A stretch of DNA of 64,000 bases from CAYRFF01 sp964436125 (GCA_964436125.1 CAYTBT010000007.1:1-64000), one strand, 5' to 3'. Positions 34,554 through 44,037 are shown, counted from the stretch's first letter. Made by a program: numbers and translations. Notes: generated from the letters alone by a model not told the origin.

Positions 34554-37500
34554 TCAGAGATAAATTCTGTTCTGTTCTTCGCTGTGCATAAGAGGAATTA
34601 CGACGTAGAATGTAGTACCGATTCCTTCATCTGTTTCAAATCGTATTTTTCCATTAAACCCTTCAACCATCTTGGCACACATAGCCAGTCCGAGACCTGT
34701 GCCAGAATTTTTGGAGGTGAAATTGGGTTTAAATATTTTATCTCTGGTATCTGCCGGAATCCCTATGCCATTATCCTTGATAGAAATTACAGCATTATTC
34801 TTCTCAATGTATAAAGTAATAAGAATACGTCCTTTTCTATCCACAGGAATAGCTTGGATAGCATTTTTTAATAGATTGGTGACGATTCTCGACATCTGAT
34901 CTTTATCTGCAAATACAAAAACATCATTCATCGGTAATTTTAGTTCAATATCCATATCTCTCCGCTTTCTGAAGAGATCGTGTACATGAGTGACAACAGT
35001 ATTTAAGCTGAGTTTTTGATTCTCGGCACTAGGAAGCTTGGCAAAGTTGCTGAAACTAGAGGCAATGCGGGATAGTTTATCGATCTGCTCAATAAGTGTT
35101 TCCGATACTTGATTAATGAGTTCATGGCTTCTTTCCGGTTCATGCGCGATGGTGAATTGCAGATGTTGTATACTGAGTTTCATCGGAGTAAGTGGGTTCT
35201 TGATCTCATGTGCGACCTGCTTGGCCATTTCCCTCCATGCAAGATCACGCTCTTGCTCAGCAAGCATGCGGGCGGATGCCTCGAGTTCATCAATCATGGA
35301 ATTATAGTTCTGAATAAGTTCACCTAGCTCATCCGGCGTTTTCCATTCAAGTCTTTGATTTTTTTTGCCGAGTTGAAAAGCCTTGAGCTTATCGGCGAGT
35401 TTTCGGAGAGGATTGGTGATGGAATTGGAGACGAGAAGTGCGACACCGAGGGCAATGACACCGAGAAAGATGTAGAGTTTTAATAAGGTGTTGAGAAAGT
35501 TGTTAAAAGGGCTGTTGGTCGCATTATTGGACAGGTCGTACCCAAGGAAGGCGAGAGTGGTGCCACTTTTATGCACGATAGGGCTTATGACTTCTCGTAT
35601 TTTGTCTTTGCCAAGGTGGATAAACTGTGCATCTGCTTGCATCAGACCTTGCCAATCTTCATAATTGAGGCGGTATTTTTCCTTTTCTTTAGCACTTGAA
35701 ATCAATTTGCCTTTTTTGTTGTAGAGGAGGACTTTGGCTCGGTGCAACTCTGCCTTTGACTTGACTTCTGCTTTTAATTGTTCTACAGAAATAATCCTAT
35801 TATTATTCAGTCCGGATTCTATATCGTCAATTAAGATGGAAAGCTTGTTTTTTACTTCTTGATTAATCTCCCCACTTGCTGTATTCTTGAGATAAATATA
35901 AGAAAGGAGACATACGGAGGCAAAGGAAACAATCGTCAAGAGCATAATATTAAGCTGTATCCGCCTTCTCAATGTAGGAAGCTGTGTAATCCGGAGATGC
36001 CATTGTTCAGGCAATGGTTTAAAACGCGTATTTAACAAGGCAAGAAGAAATATGAGTATCAACCATATAACAAAGATATATGCATACCAGGAGATGGGCG
36101 TTATAATGTCATTGGTAAGTCTGCTACTGACAATAGTGGTCTGCTTGTCCGGTCGGTAAATCGTTTCATATCTTGTTCCGCGGTAGAAGGTATTGATTTC
36201 CTTTAATGGAATCGTAGAGTCGTAAGGATAAATGAGTGGGTAAAATGAGCCGTAATACTCGATGCGTTTGCCATTTTTATAGACAGCATAATCGATTCCG
36301 TCATAGTGTTGCGTTGGCTGCGCAAAGCCATTTGCGGAAGCTGGAAGAGAATGCAGATAGGTAGAAGTGAATAAAATCGATTCTTGCTCTGTATTTAATT
36401 TCTCAATGTGATACTTGTACAATAAACTTGTAGAACAAGCACTTGCTACTGCAACCCAGATAAACAACCAGTTGAGACTAGGGTGAGCTTCTTCAACAAA
36501 GAGGTCCAGGAGGAAGATGAAAAGAATGACAATTAAATAAAAGGGGAAGGGATGGATTTCCAGAGCTGCAATACGATAAATACTCAAGCTTATGATACAA
36601 GCCGCGACCATAGCGAGTATTTTATTAGGTAAGCTGTAACGGATATCGGCCAATGATTTTAATAGAAACCAGGATAAATGAAAGACCGCAATAATAAATA
36701 TTATCAATGCGATGAGGGAAATGAAACTCATGAAGTCCCATTCACCTAATCTTGCTAGCATATAGTCGAGTTGTGAATTAAACACAATGGACTTGCCGAC
36801 ATAGGCAACAAGTATGCAAGAAGCTATTATGGCCAGATATACGATGGAATGTACAAGGAAATTGCTCCACTTTCCCTCGATCTTGCTGAATTTAAGTTTA
36901 ATACGCTTTGTGATAAGGATGAGACAAGCATAAAAGAGGAGAATATTTATCCAGAGCACTTCGAGTTTTACAATCGCTGATTCACTTGTTAAAATGCCAT
37001 CCGTAAGGGTTGAGCCCATATCTCGATAAAAGATCACAGCTGTGATGAGCCTCACGAGAATTATAGCTCCTATCGTGTAAAATACTCGCCGATATCGTGC
37101 ATGATTTTTAAAAAGGCCTTCAATGAGGTAATAAATCCCGATAGATAATAAGAGGAGTGAAATGATGTAAAGAATGATAGCCAGCCAGCCATGCGATCTT
37201 GTGTATGGCAATGACGATAACTTGAAAAAGAACAAGACATTGCCGGTCTCGTCGAGCATTGGGTAATTACTTGGCTTTTTCTCGAGCTTGAAGAAGCCTT
37301 TGCCGGGGATTATGGAGAAAGCTTGCGCAAATACTTTTTCAGGCGCGCTCATATAATACACAAGTGCCTTATCTACGGTGAATAATTGCTTCAAGATATA
37401 TGGTTTATTCTCTATCCATAGAACCTTCCCTGTGCCGGATGGTAGCACCTGAGGCGATGGTAGTATAGGGCTGGACCAGTACAAGAGCTGCTTATCTCCG

Positions 37501-37763
37501 GAATAAACCAATATGGATTCTACCTCCTTGTCCAATCCCCATGTCTGATTGCACTCATTGCGGTCTAGAATGCAAGCTTCAATAAGCTCTGACTTGTCTT
37601 TTAAGCTCATAGTGGTTTCTTCAATGTCTTGAAGATACTTCTCTTGCCAGGCATAATATCTTTTCTCCATAGAAATCGCAGAAAAGCGCGGCGTCGTTAC
37701 TGCCGTACTACCGAGAAAAGCAGCGATTCCGATAAGTAGAAAAAATATTGCCTTCTTAAACAT
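34554..37763 (-). CDS. Large multi-membrane-pass sensor histidine kinase (NtrY-like)
   Basis: A 1069-residue inner-membrane kinase. The N-terminal ~450 residues contain one signal-anchor helix, a periplasmic stretch (about 30-180) and then about eight membrane helices. A second extracytoplasmic region (about 455-560) and two more helices (around 565 and 605) are followed by another sensor stretch (625-760) and a last helix near 770. A HAMP linker (NSITNPLRKLADKLKAFQLG) leads to the HisKA H-box MAKQVAHEIKNPLTPMKLS (phospho-His near 860), the N box TNLLKNAIQAIP, and the G boxes DNGIGIP and GTGLGLAMCAKMVEG. No response regulator gene is adjacent, so its partner is encoded elsewhere. The ligand is unknown. 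Confidence 0.9.
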   Translation of the reverse strand: MFKKAIFFLLIGIAAFLGSTAVTTPRFSAISMEKRYYAWQEKYLQDIEETTMSLKDKSELIEACILDRNECNQTWGLDKEVESILVYSGDKQLLYWSSPILPSPQVLPSGTGKVLWIENKPYILKQLFTVDKALVYYMSAPEKVFAQAFSIIPGKGFFKLEKKPSNYPMLDETGNVLFFFKLSSLPYTRSHGWLAIILYIISLLLLSIGIYYLIEGLFKNHARYRRVFYTIGAIILVRLITAVIFYRDMGSTLTDGILTSESAIVKLEVLWINILLFYACLILITKRIKLKFSKIEGKWSNFLVHSIVYLAIIASCILVAYVGKSIVFNSQLDYMLARLGEWDFMSFISLIALIIFIIAVFHLSWFLLKSLADIRYSLPNKILAMVAACIISLSIYRIAALEIHPFPFYLIVILFIFLLDLFVEEAHPSLNWLFIWVAVASACSTSLLYKYHIEKLNTEQESILFTSTYLHSLPASANGFAQPTQHYDGIDYAVYKNGKRIEYYGSFYPLIYPYDSTIPLKEINTFYRGTRYETIYRPDKQTTIVSSRLTNDIITPISWYAYIFVIWLILIFLLALLNTRFKPLPEQWHLRITQLPTLRRRIQLNIMLLTIVSFASVCLLSYIYLKNTASGEINQEVKNKLSILIDDIESGLNNNRIISVEQLKAEVKSKAELHRAKVLLYNKKGKLISSAKEKEKYRLNYEDWQGLMQADAQFIHLGKDKIREVISPIVHKSGTTLAFLGYDLSNNATNSPFNNFLNTLLKLYIFLGVIALGVALLVSNSITNPLRKLADKLKAFQLGKKNQRLEWKTPDELGELIQNYNSMIDELEASARMLAEQERDLAWREMAKQVAHEIKNPLTPMKLSIQHLQFTIAHEPERSHELINQVSETLIEQIDKLSRIASSFSNFAKLPSAENQKLSLNTVVTHVHDLFRKRRDMDIELKLPMNDVFVFADKDQMSRIVTNLLKNAIQAIPVDRKGRILITLYIEKNNAVISIKDNGIGIPADTRDKIFKPNFTSKNSGTGLGLAMCAKMVEGFNGKIRFETDEGIGTTFYVVIPLMHSEEQNRIYL

Positions 37764-37839
37764 AAGTGAATATAACAGGTATAACTATACACAAAAATAG
37801 TGAATTATTTATTAAAATAATTATTAATATGAATTTTTC

Positions 37840-37847
37840 CAACTTTG
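37840..37847 (+). promoter_or_regulatory. Possible rnpB promoter -7 element
   Basis: CAACTTTG is a 7-of-8 match to TAnnTTTG and lies about 35 bases before the predicted mature 5' end of the RNase P RNA. No good -33 box was seen. Confidence 0.3.
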
Positions 37848-37881
37848 CCGAACTTTTCAGATACTGCATCGTTATTTAATC

Positions 37882-38256
37882 AGTCGCAGGATATTCTATC
37901 GCGTCTCACGGTGTGAGATGAGGAAAGTCCGGACAACGCAGAGCACCGCGCCACTTAATACGTGGATGTTTTACGTGTGAAACATAGCAAGTGTTACAGA
38001 AATAAACCGCCTATTTATAGGTAAGGGTGAAAATGTGTGGTAAGAGCGCACAGCCTAGTCGAGTGATCTACTAGGGGGACATCTGGCGGGTTGAAATGCC
38101 GTGTATATCTTGGTAGTGCTCATGTGCTCGTGAGCCTGCAGATAGATGAAGTCTATGTGCTGACAAGAGGGGTAGGCAGATAGTGATCGTATTACGACCG
38201 AGATAAATGATAGAAACCTGTTTACAGGGACAGAATCCGGCTTATTTCTTGCGACT
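37882..38256 (+). ncRNA. rnpB: RNase P RNA (class A-like)
   Basis: The catalytic RNA of ribonuclease P, which trims tRNA 5' leaders. The universally conserved 5' block GAGGAAAGTCCGGACAACGC (from 37920) and the 3' block ACAGAATCCGGCTTAT (about 38230-38245) are both present; they form helix P4. AGTCGCA (37882-37888) pairs with TGCGACT (38250-38256) as helix P1 and sets the ends, giving about 375 nucleotides. The internal GGTAAGGGTGAAAATGTGTG and GGTAAGAGCGCACAG blocks, part of the specificity domain, also fit. It lies between the sensor kinase and the oxidoreductase gene. Confidence 0.93.
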
Positions 38257-38303
38257 ATTTATGCTTTTCATTAAAATCATCGTGCGATAAAGTCATAAGT
38301 TAT

Positions 38304-39278
38304 ATGCAAGCTTTAGTTTATAGAGAAAAGGGTGCTTATCCTGTCCTTGAGGAAATCGAAATAGAGGAGAACCAATATTCCGAGGAGACCGTCGAGGTAA
38401 AAATGATTGCGAGTGCCTTAAATCGACGCGATTATTACATTACGCAAGGCTTATATCCCGGAGTCGTTCCTGATACGATAATGGGCTCCGATGGCCTCGG
38501 AGAATACGATGGGAAACGCGTCTTAATCAATCCCAATATCAAGTGGGGCAATCGGACGGAATATCAGAGTGCTGAATATGAAGTGTTGGGAATGCCTAAG
38601 CACGGGACATTTGCAGAGAAAATTCATATTCCTGCGCATCGTCTCCATGAAGCACCGGAGCACCTGAACGACATTGAGGCGGCTGCCTTGCCCCTCGGGG
38701 GAATGACGGCATGGCGAGCAATTCATAGCAAAGCTCGGGTTGAAAAGGGAGATAAAGTCCTTATTTCCGGTGTCGGAGGTGGCGTAGCACAATTTGCAAT
38801 GCAGTATGCGATTGCACTCGGTGCGGAAACCTATGTTACTTCCGGATCGGCGGTTAAAATTGATAAAGCAATTCAATTAGGTGCTGAAGGTGGTGTCATG
38901 TATAGCGAGGAGAAATGGTATGACAAACTTGCTGCCTTGTCCGGTGGCTTTGATGCAATCATTGACAGTGCCGGTGGCGATGGTTTTCATCATTTTATCC
39001 CATTGTGCAATCCGGGCGGCAGGATTGTTTTTTACGGTGGTACACACGGAAAGATATCCGGGATAAGTCCCCAGATTATGTTCTGGCGGCAGTTGAGTAT
39101 CATGGGGACAACGATGGCATCAGATGATGAGTTTGTGGAGATGCTGAACTTTGTTGCACAGCATAAGATTAAACCACAGATTGCCGCAACGTATGAATTA
39201 TCGGAATCAGAGGCGGCATTTGAAATGATAGGAAAGGGCAGTAGTTTCGGAAAAATTGTCTTTGAGCATGGCAAGTAA
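38304..39278 (+). CDS. Medium-chain dehydrogenase/reductase (quinone oxidoreductase type)
   Basis: A 324-residue NAD(P)-dependent oxidoreductase of the MDR superfamily. The N-terminal GroES-like domain (about 1-130) includes ALNRRDYYITQGLYPGVVPDTIMGSDGLG; the Rossmann domain has ISGVGGGVAQFAMQYAIALGAETYVTSGS and later GGRIVFYGGT. The four-cysteine structural zinc lobe of alcohol dehydrogenases is absent, favouring a zinc-free quinone oxidoreductase-type enzyme. The substrate is unknown. It overlaps the phosphoesterase gene by 11 bases, and the pair is likely co-transcribed. Confidence 0.88.
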   Translation: MQALVYREKGAYPVLEEIEIEENQYSEETVEVKMIASALNRRDYYITQGLYPGVVPDTIMGSDGLGEYDGKRVLINPNIKWGNRTEYQSAEYEVLGMPKHGTFAEKIHIPAHRLHEAPEHLNDIEAAALPLGGMTAWRAIHSKARVEKGDKVLISGVGGGVAQFAMQYAIALGAETYVTSGSAVKIDKAIQLGAEGGVMYSEEKWYDKLAALSGGFDAIIDSAGGDGFHHFIPLCNPGGRIVFYGGTHGKISGISPQIMFWRQLSIMGTTMASDDEFVEMLNFVAQHKIKPQIAATYELSESEAAFEMIGKGSSFGKIVFEHGK

Positions 39279-39786
39279 GCGGATTGTCTTATTGTCCGAT
39301 AATCATCGCTTCTGGGATGATCAACTTACGCAATTGTGTGCTGAGGCTGATTTAATTCTCAATGCTGGCGATATAGGTTCGGTCAATGTTCTTGATGAAA
39401 TGAAAGCTATTGCACCTACCAAAGCCGTATATGGAAATATCGACGACACGGCCTTGCGGAATATACTGCCCGAAGAAGAGATTTTCTCTATCCAGGGTAT
39501 AAAAATATTTATGCTTCATATCGGCGGATATCCACCGCGATATACCCGGAAATTAAGACTTCGGCTTGACAGTATAAAACCGGATCTATTTATCTGTGGC
39601 CATTCTCATATCTTGAAGGTTATCCCCGATAGAAAAAGGAAATTATTGCACATGAACCCAGGTGCTTGTGGAAGGCATGGATTTCATCAGATACGTACAT
39701 TGTTGCGTTTTACAATTGAAGATGGGAAAATATGCAGACCGGAAGTAGTTGAACTCGGAAGAAGAGGTCGGATTGATAAGGGATAA
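39268..39786 (+). CDS. YfcE/MJ0936-type metallophosphoesterase
   Basis: A 172-residue cytoplasmic phosphodiesterase-type protein. ATG 39268 (MASKRIVLLSDNHRFWDD) is used; the earlier start at 39256 lies further inside the upstream gene. Binuclear metal motifs are in order: LLSDNH (D-x-H), LNAGDIGS (GD), VYGNIDD (GN, usually GNCD), HIGG, and CGHSH, with the family ending HMNPGACG. Length and motif order fit small YfcE-like enzymes. The physiological substrate is not known. It overlaps the dehydrogenase by 11 bases. Confidence 0.9.
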   Translation: MASKRIVLLSDNHRFWDDQLTQLCAEADLILNAGDIGSVNVLDEMKAIAPTKAVYGNIDDTALRNILPEEEIFSIQGIKIFMLHIGGYPPRYTRKLRLRLDSIKPDLFICGHSHILKVIPDRKRKLLHMNPGACGRHGFHQIRTLLRFTIEDGKICRPEVVELGRRGRIDKG

Positions 39787-39896
39787 TAATAAGCTTATTA
39801 TCGATGATAACGAGATGGAAATGCGATATTCTGTTTACAATTTATCCGTAATCCATTGTTCCCTGATTAAGGGCAGGAAACTTATTGATAATAAAT

Positions 39897-39929
39897 AACC
39901 CTTGAATATCCGTAGGACATCCAAGGGTT
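39897..39929. terminator. Strong hairpin between the phosphoesterase and clpB genes
   Basis: AACCCTTGAATATCC (39897-39911) pairs with GGACATCCAAGGGTT (39915-39929) at 13 of 15 positions, with a G-U allowed elsewhere, around a GTA loop. The gene pair is convergent. On the minus strand it is followed by ATTTATT. It probably ends one or both transcripts, although no long T-run is present. Confidence 0.5.
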
Positions 39930-39968
39930 AAATCTGAGGAAAATTACTCCTTCTTAATTCATTGCACA

Positions 39969-40040
39969 ATATGCATTCCACCAGGGTGAAACCAGTTCCA
40001 ACAAGCCCACTGCGTTCACCGCATAAAATTGAATGCATAT
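39969..40040 (-). ncRNA. Long stem-loop just downstream of clpB
   Basis: ATATGCATTC (39969-39978) pairs with GAATGCATAT (40031-40040); inside, GGTGAA (39985-39990) pairs with TTCACC (40015-40020) and CAGT (39993-39996) with ACTG (40009-40012). It lies 11 bases after the clpB stop, in the mRNA 3' end. A structured 3' region or small RNA is possible; the type call is tentative. Confidence 0.35.
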
Positions 40041-40051
40041 AGCATATTAAA

Positions 40052-42748
40052 TCACTCCTCCTCTGCGTCGATCATTTCCAGGTCTTCCTTCAGGCCTTCC
40101 GGCAATTCAACAGCATCGAGTGCACTGACAAAGTTCTCAGGTTCTTCATTGTAGAAATAGAACCCATCGTCATCACCTTCGACATAAATGGCATCCCCTG
40201 CATCGAATTTTCCGGAGAGAACTTGTCGTGCAACGGGATCGATAATTTCTTGCTGTAAGAAACGCTTCATCGGACGAGCTCCAAATTGAGGATCGTAGCC
40301 GAGATTGGAAAGGTGTATTGCAGCATTTTCACTGAGGTGAATCTGCATATCCTGCTTTTGTAATTTCATTTTCACATCCTTCATTAAGAGCATAAGAATC
40401 TTTCTTATTTCCATCTCTGTGAGCGGAGTAAACATGATTATCTCATCGATTCTATTAAGGAACTCCGGTCGCATCTGTCCCTTTAAGAGGTCAAGTACCT
40501 CGAGCTTGGTAGCTTCGATGATAGAATCTTGCTTTTCTTCACCTAGAGCCCTTAAGTCTTCAAAGTTTTCAAGGATGATATCTGAACCGATATTGGAAGT
40601 CATGATAATAATGGTGTTTCTGAAATCGGCGACACGTCCTTTATTATCCGTTAAGCGGCCATCATCGAGAACTTGCAATAAAATATTGAAAGTATCGGGA
40701 TGCGCTTTTTCGATTTCATCGAGTAGTACGATTGAATAAGGTTTACGTCTTACAGCTTCCGTTAACTGTCCACCTTCATCATAACCTACATATCCCGGAG
40801 GGGCACCGACGAGACGAGAAACAGCGTGTTTTTCTTGATACTCACTCATATCGATTCTTGTAATTGCCGTATCGTCATTGAAGAGCACTTCCGCAATAGT
40901 CTTTGCAAGTTCTGTTTTACCCACGCCGGTCGGGCCGAGGAAGATAAAAGAACCTATCGGTCTATTTTCATCGGATAAACCTGCACGGCTTCTGCGTATT
41001 GCATCGGAGACAGCGCGGACAGCTTCAGTCTGGCCTATGAGTCGTTTTCCGATCTCGATTTCGAGTTTCATGAGCTTCGCCCTCTCAGATTGCATCAATT
41101 TGCTGACGGGAATTCCCGTCCATCGAGAGACGACATCTGCGATATCATCTGCCGTGACTTCATCACGTGTGTATCGTGTATCTTGAGGGAGTTCCTTGAG
41201 CTTGTCTTCCGCTGCGTGAAGCTTAGCTTCCATCTCTTCCATCTTGCCGTAGCGGATCTTGGCAACTGTTTCATAATCGGAATCACGTTCAGCGCGTTCT
41301 GCTTTCAATTCGAGTTCTTCGATATCTTTCTTAATAGCCTGGACGGTATCAACAATTTCTTTTTCGTTTTTCCACCCAGCCATAAGGCTATCGAGTTTTT
41401 GCCGCGCATTGGCAATGCGGTCATCGATTTTGTCGATTTTCTTTTGGTTACCCTCGCGTTTTAAGGCCTCTTTTTCGATTTCAAGTTGTCGGAGATTTCG
41501 CTTGGCATCATCGATAACCTCAGGGACGGAATCAAGTTCCAATCTCTGTTTTGCGGCAGCTTCATCAATAAGATCAATGGCTTTATCAGGCAAGAATCTA
41601 TCGGAAATATACCTGTCGGACAATTCAGCGGCTGCGATAAGTGCCTCGTCGAGAATCTCGAGCTTGTGGTAAACCTCATATCGCTCTTCAAGACCGCGTA
41701 GGATAGAAATTGTGTCCTCCACGCTCGGTTCGTCAATGTTGACAATCTGGAATCGACGCACGAGTGCCTTATCATTTTCAAAGTGTTTCTGATATTCATC
41801 CAATGTCGTTGCGCCTATCGTCCGCATATCACCACGTGCGAGAGCAGGTTTGAGGATATTGGCGGCATCCATTGCGCCCTGGCCGCCTCCGGCACCGATT
41901 AAAGTGTGAATCTCATCGATAAATATGATAATCTGTCCATCAGAATCAACAACTTCCTTAATAACGGCCTTCAACCTCTCTTCAAATTCGCCCTTGTACT
42001 TGGCTCCGGCAATCAGTGAAGCGATATCAAGCGCATAGATTAATTTGTCTTTGAGATTCTCAGGGACATCCTGCTTCACGATTCTCCATGCAATACCTTC
42101 TACGATAGCGGTTTTACCCACACCCGGTTCCCCGATAAGGATTGGATTGTTTTTCTTCCTACGAGAAAGGATATGCATAACTCGCCTGATTTCCTCATCG
42201 CGACCGATAATCGGATCAAGTTTTCCGGATTCAGCTTGTTTATTCAAGTTAATCGCATATTTATTCAGGGCATTATATTGATTTTCTGCATGTTGATCAG
42301 TTACACTATGTCCTTTACGCAGTTCATTAATTGCTTTTTTCATATTCTCTGCGGTAGCGCCCTGGGCTTTCATGAGCTTGGCAGCTTCATTTTTACCGCG
42401 GAGCATACTATACATTATCAGCTCAAGCGAGATGTATTTATCATCAAATGTTTTCATGTCCTTCTGTGCACGCTGGAGAGTCTGATTAGCTTCATTGGAA
42501 AGGTATTGCTTTCCATCGCCACCACTCACTTGCGGCAATTTATCAATCGCCTCATTTAAATCATTTTTCAGCTGAGGGACGTTTATACCTAGCTTATTTA
42601 GAAGGAAATTTGATACATCGGGATCGATTTCCATGATGCCGCGCAAGAGGTGTGCATTCTCTACAACCTGCTGGTTATTTCCGCCCGCAATCTGCTGAGC
42701 CTTGAGAATCGCCTCCTGCGCTTTTACTGTAAAATTATCGTAAGTCAT
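40052..42748 (-). CDS. clpB: ATP-dependent disaggregase ClpB
   Basis: A cytoplasmic Hsp100 chaperone of 898 residues that dissolves protein aggregates with DnaK. It has the Clp N-domain (about 5-145, FTVKAQEAILKAQQIA), the first AAA+ module with Walker A GEPGVGKT (about 204) and Walker B IIFIDEIHTLIG, a coiled-coil middle domain (about 405-525), and the second AAA+ module with GPTGVGKT (about 605), VVLLDEIEKAH and the GARPMKR sensor 2. The middle domain separates it from ClpA and ClpC. The acidic tail is longer than in E. coli ClpB (about 40 extra residues). A shared motif upstream (42799-42822) may mark its stress control. Confidence 0.96.
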   Translation of the reverse strand: MTYDNFTVKAQEAILKAQQIAGGNNQQVVENAHLLRGIMEIDPDVSNFLLNKLGINVPQLKNDLNEAIDKLPQVSGGDGKQYLSNEANQTLQRAQKDMKTFDDKYISLELIMYSMLRGKNEAAKLMKAQGATAENMKKAINELRKGHSVTDQHAENQYNALNKYAINLNKQAESGKLDPIIGRDEEIRRVMHILSRRKKNNPILIGEPGVGKTAIVEGIAWRIVKQDVPENLKDKLIYALDIASLIAGAKYKGEFEERLKAVIKEVVDSDGQIIIFIDEIHTLIGAGGGQGAMDAANILKPALARGDMRTIGATTLDEYQKHFENDKALVRRFQIVNIDEPSVEDTISILRGLEERYEVYHKLEILDEALIAAAELSDRYISDRFLPDKAIDLIDEAAAKQRLELDSVPEVIDDAKRNLRQLEIEKEALKREGNQKKIDKIDDRIANARQKLDSLMAGWKNEKEIVDTVQAIKKDIEELELKAERAERDSDYETVAKIRYGKMEEMEAKLHAAEDKLKELPQDTRYTRDEVTADDIADVVSRWTGIPVSKLMQSERAKLMKLEIEIGKRLIGQTEAVRAVSDAIRRSRAGLSDENRPIGSFIFLGPTGVGKTELAKTIAEVLFNDDTAITRIDMSEYQEKHAVSRLVGAPPGYVGYDEGGQLTEAVRRKPYSIVLLDEIEKAHPDTFNILLQVLDDGRLTDNKGRVADFRNTIIIMTSNIGSDIILENFEDLRALGEEKQDSIIEATKLEVLDLLKGQMRPEFLNRIDEIIMFTPLTEMEIRKILMLLMKDVKMKLQKQDMQIHLSENAAIHLSNLGYDPQFGARPMKRFLQQEIIDPVARQVLSGKFDAGDAIYVEGDDDGFYFYNEEPENFVSALDAVELPEGLKEDLEMIDAEEE

Positions 42749-43152
42749 ATATATTTTGCTTTAAAAATTTGTCTAGAAATAGTCTTTATCTGAACTCTCT
42801 GACTTCCGTCAAATGTCTTTCCGTCTTCATCCATTCTTCTTGATAGATTCTGTTGAAATGGCAAAAGTCATTTTGAGAATACAATCTTTACGAAGCAAGA
42901 ATTAAACCATTTGATGTATTAGGACTTTCTGTCATTTAATCCTGCATTTAATTGCCAGCATGGCAATACATATTATTTGTAACTGACATATTGACGGAAT
43001 GAATTCCCGGGAAACAATAGAAAATTCTACATGAATAAAGTGCTCATAAAAAGTCGTGTCGAGTATGGTATACCATCTGACTTGTCCGACTCCGATGGTC
43101 ATACATTGACCGCCGATGAAGGAGCTGTTGTCTCGGCATCGGCAAGCTTAAG
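42749..43152. other. Intergenic region upstream of clpB
   Basis: A 404-base gap. Besides the clpB motif, it has a perfect 7-bp hairpin, ATTGCCA-GCA-TGGCAAT (42951-42967). A short plus-strand frame from 43031 runs into the opposing RidA gene and looks spurious. Nothing else was recognised. Confidence 0.5.
42799..42822 (-). promoter_or_regulatory. Motif upstream of clpB, shared with the sialidase gene
   Basis: On the minus strand it reads GGAAAGACATTTGACGGAAG then TCAG, with the inverted repeat TGAC-GGAA-GTCA at 42800-42811. It is 51 bases before the clpB ATG and agrees at 21 of 24 positions with 34507-34530. It includes a TTTG that could be a -33 element, but no TAnnTTTG follows. Confidence 0.5.
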
Positions 43153-43569
43153 CTATACAGGTTTATATGCAATAGCCTTTATCTCGATTAAAAGATGTGG
43201 ATGGGGGAGTTGATGTACGGCAACAGTTGTCCGCGTAGGGCCGTCATAGGAAAAGAAGTCCCCATAGACTTTATTATACCCGCCGAAATCATTCATATTT
43301 ACGAGAAATGTAGTGATATCTATGATATCTGAAAGTTCGGCACCTTGCGATTGAAGAATGGATTCAATATTTTTTAAGACTGCTCTTGATTGTTTTTCGA
43401 TGCTGAGATTAGTTGTTCCTAGTTCATCGACTTCAACTCCTTCAATAGAATTATCCGGACGCCTTGCACTTGTGCCACTGAGAAAGAGGAAATCACCCAC
43501 TCGTTTTATATGGGGATATTTTCCGCGAGGGATTGCTTTACCTTTAAGTACTTCGGATTTACCGGCCAT
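43153..43569 (-). CDS. RidA family (YjgF/YER057c/UK114) protein
   Basis: A 138-residue cytoplasmic protein of the RidA superfamily, whose best-known members hydrolyse reactive enamine/imine intermediates made by PLP enzymes. The family pattern is present: KAIPRGKYPHIKRVGDFLFLSGTSARRP, AVLKNIESILQSQGAELSDIIDITTFLVNMNDFGGYNKVYGDFF, and the ending GPTRTTVAVHQLPHPHLLIEIKAIAY with the key Arg and Glu. The subgroup resembles 2-aminomuconate-deaminase-like members. ATG 43569 gives the normal N-terminus. An upstream ATG at 43617 would add a hydrophobic stretch of 16 residues, probably not translated. Confidence 0.88.
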   Translation of the reverse strand: MAGKSEVLKGKAIPRGKYPHIKRVGDFLFLSGTSARRPDNSIEGVEVDELGTTNLSIEKQSRAVLKNIESILQSQGAELSDIIDITTFLVNMNDFGGYNKVYGDFFSYDGPTRTTVAVHQLPHPHLLIEIKAIAYKPV

Positions 43570-44037
43570 AAGCTTGAGAATTTTTACTAAAACAATTAAT
43601 GATACTAGCCAAATCATGCGATAGTAGATACGGTAATACTCGGCCTTTGTTCTTTAAGGGACACAATTCTATGCCGTCTTACCTACAAATCTATGCAATT
43701 CAGCAGAGCAGTTATGTAAAGATATAAATATGTATGTATTTCCTAGCTTAATCTATAGAAATTTATCAGGTCGATATTGTGTAGGGGTTCAATGGACGGA
43801 ATAAGGGGATTTTCAAAATAAGGGAAGCCCTTGAACTACCATTGAAAAAAGCCCATAATCACGATGAATTATAGACTTCCATTCAAAAACTAAAACAATT
43901 TCTTCAATCTTTCTTGAATATCAGAACAAGCCGGGTTTATGGAATAAAGAATTGTAAAAAACTATCTTTAAAACCCAGGCTATCCTGAAGGATAAAAAGA
44001 AGAAAAAGCTTACTTATTCTATAAGATAAAGAGTTTT
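43570..44037. other. Intergenic region, no gene seen
   Basis: A 468-base AT-rich gap between the RidA gene and the downstream end of the micro-protein operon, on the same strand. I found no supported coding frame, tRNA or strong hairpin here. The RidA promoter should lie in its left part. Confidence 0.4.

Noticed and set aside
43031..43213. A 60-residue plus-strand open frame upstream of clpB
   Set aside because: It runs antisense into the RidA gene and has no recognisable features.
43618..44037. A tRNA or small RNA in the AT-rich gap after the RidA gene start
   Set aside because: No T-loop or acceptor pairing and no strong hairpin could be found.
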